From Pseudomonadota bacterium (lineage in GTDB: Bacteria > Pseudomonadota > Alphaproteobacteria > Caulobacterales > Caulobacteraceae), in assembly GCA_023409795.1 (NCBI GenBank), contig JAEYQX010000183.1, forward strand, positions 1 to 5,726: 5,726 bases of DNA, read 5' to 3'. The translations under genes and the position numbers were made by a program. This document shows, piece by piece, positions 1 to 5,055 of this stretch. Numbering within the stretch: position 1 is the stretch's first letter; each line of letters starts with the position of its first letter. The notes under the pieces were generated by a model that had not been told where the DNA came from, did no database searches, and saw only the letters and a program-made list of their open reading frames with translations.

Positions 1-1
1 G

Positions 2-472
2 GACTCCGACGCCACCCACACGCCGATGTTCCACCAGATCGAAGGCCTGGTGATCGACCGCGACATCCACATGGGGCACCTGAAGTCCACGCTTCAGACC
101 GTGGTGGCGCGCTTCTTTGAGCTGGACGACGTCAAGGCGCGCTTCCGCCCGCACCACTTCCCCTTCACCGAACCCTCGGCCGAGATGGACATCCGCTGCG
201 ACCGCTCGGGCGGCAAGCTGACCCTGAACGAAGGCGATGACTGGCTGGAGATCCTGGGCTGCGGCATGGTCCACCCCAATGTCCTGAAGAACTGCGGCAT
301 CGACCCGGACGAATACCAGGGCTTTGCCTTTGGCATGGGCGTCGATCGCCTGGCCATGCTGAAATACGGCGTGCCTGACCTGCGCCCCATGTTCGAAGCC
401 GACACCCGCTGGCTGGCCCATTACGGCTTCTCGGCCTTCGTTGCCCCCAACCCCGCCAGTGGCCTGAGCTGA
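2..472 (+). CDS. pheS: Phenylalanyl-tRNA synthetase alpha subunit, C-terminal part (5' end outside window)
   Basis: PheS is the catalytic subunit of the cytoplasmic alpha2beta2 enzyme that charges tRNA-Phe with phenylalanine at the expense of ATP. The reading frame is open from base 2, ahead of the first ATG at 26, so this is the end of a longer gene. The 156 visible residues are the class II synthetase core. They begin with DSDATHTPMFHQIEG, the motif 2 region. FRPHHFPFTEPS at visible residues 48-59 is part of the phenylalanine pocket, GCGMVHPNVL is at 86-95, and the motif 3 arginine lies in GFAFGMGVDRLAM at 107-119. Family members are about 330-360 residues, so somewhat under half is seen. 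The stop codon overlaps the GAGGA ribosome binding site of the next gene, 11 nt downstream. That fits co-transcription towards pheT. Any leader or attenuator would be upstream of the window. The identification is near certain. Confidence 0.97.
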   Translation, partial: DSDATHTPMFHQIEGLVIDRDIHMGHLKSTLQTVVARFFELDDVKARFRPHHFPFTEPSAEMDIRCDRSGGKLTLNEGDDWLEILGCGMVHPNVLKNCGIDPDEYQGFAFGMGVDRLAMLKYGVPDLRPMFEADTRWLAHYGFSAFVAPNPASGLS

Positions 473-475
473 GGA
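471..475 (+). promoter_or_regulatory. Ribosome binding site GAGGA for the gene at 484
   Basis: GAGGA lies 8 nt before the ATG at 484 and overlaps the pheS stop codon (TGA at 470-472). It supports the ATG at 484 as the start. It also places the site where ribosomes finishing pheS could re-initiate. Confidence 0.7.
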
Positions 476-483
476 CTGCCAGA

Positions 484-876
484 ATGACCGACATCTTTTC
501 CGAAACCGCTGGCCGTGCCCTGATCGACAAGACCGAGTTCACCAAGGAAGCCATCTGGCTGCCGCTGCTGGCTGTTCATCACCAGAACGGCGGCCAGCCG
601 GTGATCAAGGGCAAGACCTTTACCGACTGCCTGTTCGAGGGCCCGGCCCTGATGGTGCCCGTCAAGGACTGCAGCTTCGACGGCTGCAACATGGGCGCGA
701 CCAAGGACCCCAATTCGCTCTTCTACGTGCCCAAGGGCCCGGTCCTGGTCGGGGCCATTCCGTTCGAGGATTGCCGCTTCATCAACTGCCGCTTCTCGCA
801 GGTCGCCTTTACGGGGCACGCCGACTTCATCGAGGGCCTGGGCGCGAGCCTGGCCTCGGCCAACGGGGCCAACTGA
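484..876 (+). CDS. Pentapeptide-repeat-like small protein, first of a tandem pair between pheS and pheT
   Basis: I do not recognise this 130-residue protein as a named family, and its function is unknown. It has no signal peptide or membrane segment and should be cytoplasmic. The N-terminal third contains a W25-L-P motif. The rest is rich in five-residue units of the form C-x-F-x-x: C49-F51, C63-F65, C68-M70, then an unbroken run C97-R-F99, C102-R-F104, V107-A-F109. The aromatic or hydrophobic residue sits at the central position and cysteine or valine two before it. This is the pattern of right-handed beta-helix pentapeptide proteins, but degenerate and short. The next gene is a clear paralogue. 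The gene has a good GAGGA site, starts 11 nt after pheS and ends 4 nt before the paralogue, so it is almost surely in the pheST operon. That the gene is real is well supported by this context and the paralogy. The fold is inference, and a link to PheRS is only suggested by position. Confidence 0.88.
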   Translation: MTDIFSETAGRALIDKTEFTKEAIWLPLLAVHHQNGGQPVIKGKTFTDCLFEGPALMVPVKDCSFDGCNMGATKDPNSLFYVPKGPVLVGAIPFEDCRFINCRFSQVAFTGHADFIEGLGASLASANGAN

Positions 877-880
877 TCCC

Positions 881-1273
881 ATGACGAATACCCAAGACAT
901 CACCATCCCGGCCATTGGCGCGGGCCCGGAATACACCAACCTCAACATCTGGCTGCCGGCCCTGGCGCTGGAGGCGGCCCGTCGCGGCGAGTCGGTGATC
1001 ACCGGCAAGACCTTCCGCAACTGCATGATCGAGGGGCCGGCCGTGCTGCTGCCCGTCGGGGCCTGCGGCTTCGACGCCTGCAACATGGGCGATGCCCAGG
1101 GCGACGTCCGCAACCTGCTGCTGCAGCCCATGGGGCCGCAGAAGGTGACCGGCACCGTGGCCTTCCAGGACTGCCAGTTCATCAACTGCCAGTTCCTGCG
1201 CGTGGGCTTTACCGGGACGCCTGATTTCCTGGCCCAGGTGCAGCAGGTGCTGACCGGGGGCGCGCCCCAATGA
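881..1273 (+). CDS. Pentapeptide-repeat-like small protein, second of a tandem pair between pheS and pheT
   Basis: This is a 130-residue paralogue of the preceding gene, also of unknown function and probably cytoplasmic. The two share a W-L-P motif (W24 here). They share a block at residues 43-70 with KTF, EGPA, PV, FD and CNMG, 17 identities in 28 by my hand alignment. They also share a block from F95 to F116 with FINC, FTG and DF, 14 identities in 22. Five cysteines match: C48, C62, C67, C98, C103. The run C98-x-F100, C103-x-F105, V108-x-F110 keeps the pentapeptide register. The N-terminal 20 residues differ from the first copy. No good Shine-Dalgarno is visible; a GGGG at 865-868 is 12 nt away. 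The start is only 4 nt after the previous stop, so translational coupling is likely. The stop overlaps the pheT start in an ATGA, which ties it to pheT expression. The pair probably arose by an old duplication. Confidence 0.88.
   Translation: MTNTQDITIPAIGAGPEYTNLNIWLPALALEAARRGESVITGKTFRNCMIEGPAVLLPVGACGFDACNMGDAQGDVRNLLLQPMGPQKVTGTVAFQDCQFINCQFLRVGFTGTPDFLAQVQQVLTGGAPQ
1257..1268. repeat. Perfect 12-bp GC palindrome just before the pheT start
   Basis: GGGGCGCGCCCC is self-complementary and ends one base before the pheT ATG at 1270. In RNA it could form a four-pair stem with a CGCG loop. That would cover the only purine-rich stretch that could serve as a pheT ribosome binding site. It lies inside the last codons of the preceding gene. 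It may simply be chance in GC-rich coding DNA. Confidence 0.4.
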
Positions 1274-3660
1274 AGTTCACCCTTTCCTGGCTGAAGGAAC
1301 ACCTGGACACGACCGCCGACGTCGAGGCGGTGGCGTCCGCCATGACCATGGCAGGCCTTGAGGTCGAGGAGGTCCATGATCCGCTCAAGGCCCTGGCTCC
1401 GTTCAGCGTGGCCAGGATCGTCTCGGCCGAGCGTCACCCCAACGCCGACCGCCTGCAGGTCTGCCAGGTCGACACCGTCGATGGGCGCAAGGAAATCGTC
1501 TGCGGGGCCCCCAATGCCCGCGCCGGCCTGACCACCATCTATGCCCCGATCGGGGCCTATGTGCCCGGCTTGGACGTGACCCTGGTCGAGAAGCCGGTGC
1601 GCGGCATTGTCTCGAACGGCATGCTGTGCTCGGGCGGCGAACTGATGTTGCCGGACGAGAATGACGGCATCCTGGAGCTGTCCGGTGACCTGGCCGTGGG
1701 CACCCCCGCCGCCGAGGTCTTTGGCCTGGAGCCGGTGATCGATTTTGAGGTCACGCCGAACCGCCCCGACTGGCTGGGCGTGGCGGGCATCGCCCGGGAT
1801 TTGGCCGCAGCGGGCCTTGGCACCCTGAAGACCCCGGCCATCGAGGCGGTGGCAGGCAAGGGCGCGTCCAGCATCGGCGTGCGCATCGAGGCCCCCGAGC
1901 TGTGCCCGACCTTTGCCGGTCGCGTCATTCGCGGCGTCCGCAATGGCCCCTCGCCGAAGTGGCTGCAGGATCGCCTGAGCGCCATTGGCCTGCGTCCGAT
2001 CAATACCCTGGTCGATATCACCAACCTGATCTCCTATGACCGCGCCCGCCCGCTGCACGTCTATGACGTGTCCAGGCTGGAAGGGGCCGAGATCGTCGTG
2101 CGCGGCGGCCGCGATGGCGACAGCCTGGTGGCCCTGGACGGCAAGACCTATGCCCCCAGCGCGGCTGACTGCGTCATCGCCGATGCCGCAGGCGCGCGCG
2201 CCATCGGCCTGGGCGGTGTCATGGGCGGCGAGAGCACCGGCTGCTCGGACGAGACCGTCGACGTCTTTGTCGAGAGCGCCTGGTTCGAGCCCATCGTGAT
2301 CGCCCAGACAGGCCGCGCCCTGGGCATCAGCTCGGACGCCCAGTATCGCTTTGCCCGTGGCGTCGACACCCACTCGGTCGTGCCGGGCCTGGAGCTGGCC
2401 ACCCGGCTGATCCTGGACCTGTGCGGCGGTGAGGCCTCCGACATCGTGGTGGCGGGCGAAGCGCCTGCGGCCCCCGGGGCCGTCGAGTTCCAGCCGTCCT
2501 ACGTCAAGCGCCTGTCGGGCATGGACCTGTCGGACGAGCGCATCGAAGGCATCCTCGCCGCGCTCGGCTTTGACGTGGCCAAGGGCGCGACCTGGTCGGT
2601 GACCCCGCCGACCTGGCGCCGGGATGTCGAGGGCCGCGCCGACCTGGTCGAGGAGGTCTCGCGCATCGAGGGCTTTGACCATCTGCCCGACGAAGCCCTG
2701 CCCGCCGTGGCCTATCCGGCCCAGGGCGTGCTGAACCCGCGCCAGGCCCGCGTGCGCCTGGCCCGCCGGGCCCTGGCGGCCATGGGCTATTCGGAAGCCG
2801 TCACCTGGTCCTTCACCAAGCAGTCGACGGCGGCCCTGTTTGGCGGCGGCGATGCGCGCCTGGTGCTGGAGACCCCGATCGCGGCTGACCTTGACTGCAT
2901 GCGTCCCTCGGCCCTGCCGAACCTGGTCCAGGCGGCGGCCCGCAACGCTGCGCGCGGCCATGCCGATGCGGCCCTGTTTGAGATCGGGCCCATCTATCTG
3001 GGCGACGGTCCCAAGGACCAGCGCACGGTCATTGCCGGCCTGGTGGCCCCCCATGCCGACCGGCACTGGGGCGGGGCGGGCGAGGACCCGCTGTTTGCCC
3101 TGAAGGGCGACCTGATGGCCCTGTTGCAGGAGATCGGGGCCCCGGTGGCCTCGCTGCAGCTGGCCCAGGGCTCGAACCGTGACTGGTGGCACCCGGGCCG
3201 CTCGGCCCGCCTGCAGCTGGGGCCCAAGAACGTCATCGTCGAGTTCGGGGCCCTGCACCCGCGTGTGCTGAAGGCGCTGGATGCCGATGGCTCCATGCTG
3301 GCCTTCGAGATCGTGCTCGATGCCGTGCCCGAGCCGCGCGGCAAGGGCGGCAAGGCGCGCGGGTCGGCTGATCTGCCCAACCTGATGCCCCTGACCCGCG
3401 ACTTTGCCTTCGTGGTCGATGAGGCGAAGGCCGTGGGCGACCTGACCCGCGCCGTGGCCGGTGCCGACAAGGCCCTGATCGCCGAGGTGCGCGTCTTTGA
3501 CGTCTATCGCGGCAAGGGCGTGCCGGAAGGCCAGAAGTCAGTGGCCATCGAGGTCGAACTGCAACCGCGCGAGGCGACGCTGACCGAGGCCGAGATCGAG
3601 GCGCTGAGCGCCAGGGTCGTGGCGGCGGCGACCAAGCTGGGCGCGAGCCTGAGAAGCTGA
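1270..3660 (+). CDS. pheT: Phenylalanyl-tRNA synthetase beta subunit
   Basis: PheT pairs with PheS in the alpha2beta2 enzyme. It binds tRNA-Phe and hydrolyses mischarged Tyr-tRNA-Phe. At 796 residues it is full length (E. coli is about 795). The N-terminal domain begins MKFTLSWLKEHL. An EMAP-type OB-fold tRNA-binding domain covers about 40-150, with HPNADRLQVCQVD at 56-68 and IVCGAPN at 77-83. DFEVTPNRPDWLG at 158-170 leads into the B3/B4 editing domain (about 200-400). There H263 (PLHVYD), E335 (VESAWF), S355 and A357 match the positions of E. coli H261, E334, T354 and A356. B5 spans roughly 405-475 and ends VEEVSRIEGFDHLP. The catalytic-like core domain follows, and the FDX-ACB anticodon-binding domain is at about 703-796 (RDFAFVVD, RVFDVYRG). 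The ATG at 1270 overlaps the upstream stop (ATGA), implying coupled translation. One deviation is RFARGVD at 361-366, where most family members I recall have RFERGVD or RYERGVD. Identification is certain. Confidence 0.98.
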   Translation: MKFTLSWLKEHLDTTADVEAVASAMTMAGLEVEEVHDPLKALAPFSVARIVSAERHPNADRLQVCQVDTVDGRKEIVCGAPNARAGLTTIYAPIGAYVPGLDVTLVEKPVRGIVSNGMLCSGGELMLPDENDGILELSGDLAVGTPAAEVFGLEPVIDFEVTPNRPDWLGVAGIARDLAAAGLGTLKTPAIEAVAGKGASSIGVRIEAPELCPTFAGRVIRGVRNGPSPKWLQDRLSAIGLRPINTLVDITNLISYDRARPLHVYDVSRLEGAEIVVRGGRDGDSLVALDGKTYAPSAADCVIADAAGARAIGLGGVMGGESTGCSDETVDVFVESAWFEPIVIAQTGRALGISSDAQYRFARGVDTHSVVPGLELATRLILDLCGGEASDIVVAGEAPAAPGAVEFQPSYVKRLSGMDLSDERIEGILAALGFDVAKGATWSVTPPTWRRDVEGRADLVEEVSRIEGFDHLPDEALPAVAYPAQGVLNPRQARVRLARRALAAMGYSEAVTWSFTKQSTAALFGGGDARLVLETPIAADLDCMRPSALPNLVQAAARNAARGHADAALFEIGPIYLGDGPKDQRTVIAGLVAPHADRHWGGAGEDPLFALKGDLMALLQEIGAPVASLQLAQGSNRDWWHPGRSARLQLGPKNVIVEFGALHPRVLKALDADGSMLAFEIVLDAVPEPRGKGGKARGSADLPNLMPLTRDFAFVVDEAKAVGDLTRAVAGADKALIAEVRVFDVYRGKGVPEGQKSVAIEVELQPREATLTEAEIEALSARVVAAATKLGASLRS

Positions 3661-3663
3661 TCC

Positions 3664-4215
3664 ATGGCTGAGAAGAAACCCGTGGCCGAGACCCTTCTGG
3701 AGCGGAACCTGTTCCGCGCCCGCTGGCTGATGGCCCCCTTCTACCTGGGCCTGGTCCTGGCCCTGATCATGCTTCTGTCGGTTTTTGTGCAGGAGGTGGC
3801 CTACTACCTGCCCAAGGCCTTTGTCTTTGGCGAGGGGCGGATGACGGCGGACCAGGCGATCCTGGCCCTGCTGACCCTGGTCGACCTGTCGCTGGCGGGC
3901 AACCTGCTGCTGATCGTGCTCTATTCCGGCTACGAGAACTTTGTCTCCAAGCTGGACCTGGACGAGGATCACGTGGACCGGCCGCCGTGGATGGGGACGG
4001 TCGACTTTTCGGGCCTCAAGATGAAGCTGATCGCGTCGATCGTGGCGATTTCGGCCATCTACCTGCTCAAGTCCTTCATGAACATCGGCAAGCCCGGCTA
4101 TGTCGTGGACCAGGCGGCCATGCTGTGGGGGGTGGTGATCCACCTGACCTTCGTCGGGTCAGGGGTGCTTCTGGCCCTGATGGACTGGATCGCCTCCAAG
4201 ACCGACAAGCACTGA
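3664..4215 (+). CDS. yqhA: UPF0114 / YqhA family inner-membrane protein
   Basis: This 183-residue protein matches the UPF0114 (TIGR00645, YqhA) family, whose biochemical role is not established. Family-typical stretches include ARWLMAPFYLGL at 19-30, VDLSLAGNLLLIVLYSGYENFVSKLD at 73-98, the PPWMGTVDFSGLKMKLIASIVAIS region at 107-130, and HLTFVGSGVLLALMDW near the C-terminus. Four hydrophobic segments are visible at about 22-42, 66-88, 118-138 and 152-175, so it should be a multi-pass inner-membrane protein. The acidic, Pro-containing loop at about 96-110 lies between helices 2 and 3. The start is 3 nt after the pheT stop, with GAGAAG at 3651-3656 placed 7 nt before the ATG inside the pheT end. 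It is therefore the last gene of the operon, followed at once by a terminator. The family assignment is confident, but no function can be read from the sequence. Confidence 0.92.
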   Translation: MAEKKPVAETLLERNLFRARWLMAPFYLGLVLALIMLLSVFVQEVAYYLPKAFVFGEGRMTADQAILALLTLVDLSLAGNLLLIVLYSGYENFVSKLDLDEDHVDRPPWMGTVDFSGLKMKLIASIVAISAIYLLKSFMNIGKPGYVVDQAAMLWGVVIHLTFVGSGVLLALMDWIASKTDKH

Positions 4216-4220
4216 AGATT

Positions 4221-4251
4221 GCGGCTCTTCTCCTGCGAGAAGGGCCGTTTT
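4221..4251 (+). terminator. Intrinsic terminator of the pheST-yqhA operon
   Basis: An 11-bp stem pairs 4222-4232 (CGGCTCTTCTC) with 4237-4247 (GAGAAGGGCCG). It has a single T-G wobble and a CTGC loop, and TTTT follows at 4248-4251. It begins 6 nt after the yqhA stop and is the clearest terminator in the window. It separates the synthetase operon from eipA. Confidence 0.85.
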
Positions 4252-4260
4252 CCTGTGATG

Positions 4261-4281
4261 GCAAGGTTCGGTTAACCTTAA
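4261..4281. promoter_or_regulatory. Candidate CtrA-like binding site with a GGTTAACC palindrome upstream of eipA
   Basis: Two TTAA half-sites lie at 4272-4275 and 4278-4281. GGTTAACC at 4270-4277 is a perfect palindrome within a longer inverted repeat (AAGGTT at 4263-4268, AACCTT at 4274-4279). On the minus strand 4275 to 4261 reads TTAACCGAACCTTGC. Against the CtrA consensus TTAA-N7-TTAA this matches 6 of 8 fixed bases. The site is imperfect, but it is about 90 nt before the eipA start. CtrA is reported to activate eipA directly in Brucella. A repressor operator or chance are alternatives. Confidence 0.4.
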
Positions 4282-4321
4282 AGCCCCAAGTCTGCCGCAA
4301 TAGACACGGAGGCTGGTCCGG

Positions 4322-4335
4322 CCCGGAATTCCGGG
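4322..4335. repeat. Perfect 14-bp palindrome CCCGGAATTCCGGG in the eipA upstream region
   Basis: All seven base pairs of this inverted repeat match, with no spacer. It lies 31 nt before the eipA ATG, probably in the transcribed leader or just downstream of the promoter. A dimeric regulator could bind it. A spacerless palindrome makes a poor RNA hairpin, so a DNA site is the more natural reading. Chance is possible. Confidence 0.4.
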
Positions 4336-4354
4336 TGACGACCACCATTACGTC

Positions 4355-4359
4355 GGGAG
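4355..4359 (+). promoter_or_regulatory. Ribosome binding site GGGAG for eipA
   Basis: GGGAG sits 7 nt upstream of the ATG at 4367 and supports that start. The start also gives a complete signal sequence right at the N-terminus. Confidence 0.65.
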
Positions 4360-4366
4360 CCCGCCT

Positions 4367-4987
4367 ATGCATCGCCGCCAACTGATCCGTTCCAGCCTCG
4401 GCCTGGCTGCCGCCAGTGCCCTGCCTGTGGGCCTGGGGGCCTGTGCGACGCGGGCACCGGCCGACCCGGCCTATCCGATCTCGTCGGACCGCACGGCCGA
4501 GGCCTATACCTTTGAGGAACTGGTCGCCGCCGGCTCGCGCGAGATGGGCATTGCGGCCGAAACCATCGGCGGGGCGATCGAGCGCATCTTCCGCGAGCAG
4601 GGCGGTGCCCCCACGGCCTATATCGCCGGCGAGGAAGCGGCGGGTGCCGTGACCCTGGGCGTCCGCTATGGCAAGGGCGCGCTGCACATGAAGGACCTGT
4701 CGGCCTCGCAGGAGGTATACTGGCAGGGGATTTCGCTGGGCTGGGACATCGGGGGCAATGCCAGCCGCGTCTTCACCCTGGTCTATGACCTGTTCCACCC
4801 GGACATGCTTTACCGCCGCTATCCGGGGGTCGAGGGCTCGGCCTACCTGATCGGGGGCCTGGGCGTGAACTACCAGCGCGCCGATGGCATTACCCTGGCC
4901 CCGATCCGCACCGGGGTCGGCCTGCGCCTGGGGGCCAATGTCGGCACCATGAGCTACAGCCGCGAACGCAATATCCTGCCCTTCTAG
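4367..4987 (+). CDS. eipA: EipA-like envelope integrity protein (DUF1134), probable exported lipoprotein
   Basis: This 206-residue protein resembles the DUF1134 family typified by EipA of Brucella abortus. That protein is periplasmic, adopts a small beta-barrel fold and is needed for resistance to envelope stress; its molecular activity is unknown. The family signature is clear in WQGISLGWDIGGNASRVFTLVYDL at 119-142, YPGVEGSAYLIGGLGVNYQR at 152-171, and LAPIRTGVGLRLGANVG at 177-193. The protein ends RERNILPF. The N-terminus has a twin-arginine-like motif (H-R3-R4-Q-L-I-R8), a modest hydrophobic stretch (about 9-23) and a lipobox L23-G-A-C26, followed by a low-complexity Ala/Pro linker. Lipidation at C26 is therefore likely. 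The alternative is signal peptidase I cleavage after A25-C26-A27. Alanine after the cysteine does not suggest inner-membrane retention. The gene is monocistronic: a terminator lies upstream and a convergent gene downstream. Regulation by CtrA is plausible from the upstream TTAA motifs. Family assignment is confident; the lipoprotein call is inference. Confidence 0.9.
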   Translation: MHRRQLIRSSLGLAAASALPVGLGACATRAPADPAYPISSDRTAEAYTFEELVAAGSREMGIAAETIGGAIERIFREQGGAPTAYIAGEEAAGAVTLGVRYGKGALHMKDLSASQEVYWQGISLGWDIGGNASRVFTLVYDLFHPDMLYRRYPGVEGSAYLIGGLGVNYQRADGITLAPIRTGVGLRLGANVGTMSYSRERNILPF

Positions 4988-5023
4988 GGCCGGGACCTTC
5001 CGGCACCGGGAGGTGAAAAAGAG

Positions 5024-5055
5024 GGGCAGGGCGCGTCAGGCGTCCTGCCCTTTTT
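5024..5055. terminator. Intrinsic terminator between convergent eipA and SDR genes
   Basis: GGGCAGGGCG at 5024-5033 pairs with CGTCCTGCCC at 5041-5050, a 10-bp stem with one G-T wobble and a 7-nt loop. TTTTT follows at 5051-5055 for eipA transcripts. On the other strand, AAAAA at 5016-5020 becomes a T-run two bases past the stem, so it may also stop the convergent gene. The stop codon of that gene (5036-5038 on the plus strand) lies in the loop. A further 5-bp hairpin (GCCGG at 4989-4993, CCGGC at 5000-5004) lies just after eipA, without a T-run. Confidence 0.75.

Larger units (their letters stand above)
4216..4366 (+). other. Intergenic region between the phe operon and eipA
   Basis: This 151-nt stretch is locally less GC-rich than its surroundings. 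It contains the operon terminator, a TTAA-rich inverted repeat, a perfect 14-bp palindrome and the eipA ribosome binding site. I find no -35/-10 pair with acceptable spacing. TTAACC at 4272 and CAATAG at 4298 are 20 nt apart, which is too long. Because a strong terminator precedes it, eipA should have its own promoter here. Confidence 0.6.

Noticed and set aside
484..1273. The conserved cysteines of the two small proteins as a zinc or iron-sulfur site
   Set aside because: The cysteines fall at the small-residue position of a five-residue repeat rather than in C-x2-C pairs. A structural role in a beta-helix explains them better.
421..3258. A 945-codon open frame on the minus strand opposite pheT and the small genes
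   Set aside because: Its translation is low-complexity (Gly, His, Gln, Arg, Ala-rich) with no recognisable domain. It is what the antisense frame of GC-rich genes gives when stop codons are rare. The plus strand carries certain genes over the whole span.
4272..4303. TTAACC (4272) and CAATAG (4298) as a sigma-70 -35/-10 pair for eipA
   Set aside because: The spacing is 20 nt and both hexamers are weak matches. I could not support a core promoter from the sequence.
3987..4385. Plus-strand open frame crossing the end of yqhA into the eipA start
   Set aside because: It is out of frame with yqhA, runs through the terminator and has no recognisable domain. The yqhA and eipA frames explain the region.
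3538..4798. Minus-strand open frames opposite pheT/yqhA and yqhA/eipA
   Set aside because: They overlap well-identified plus-strand genes, have shadow-like composition, and one runs through the strong terminator and the intergenic region. They are not supported as genes.
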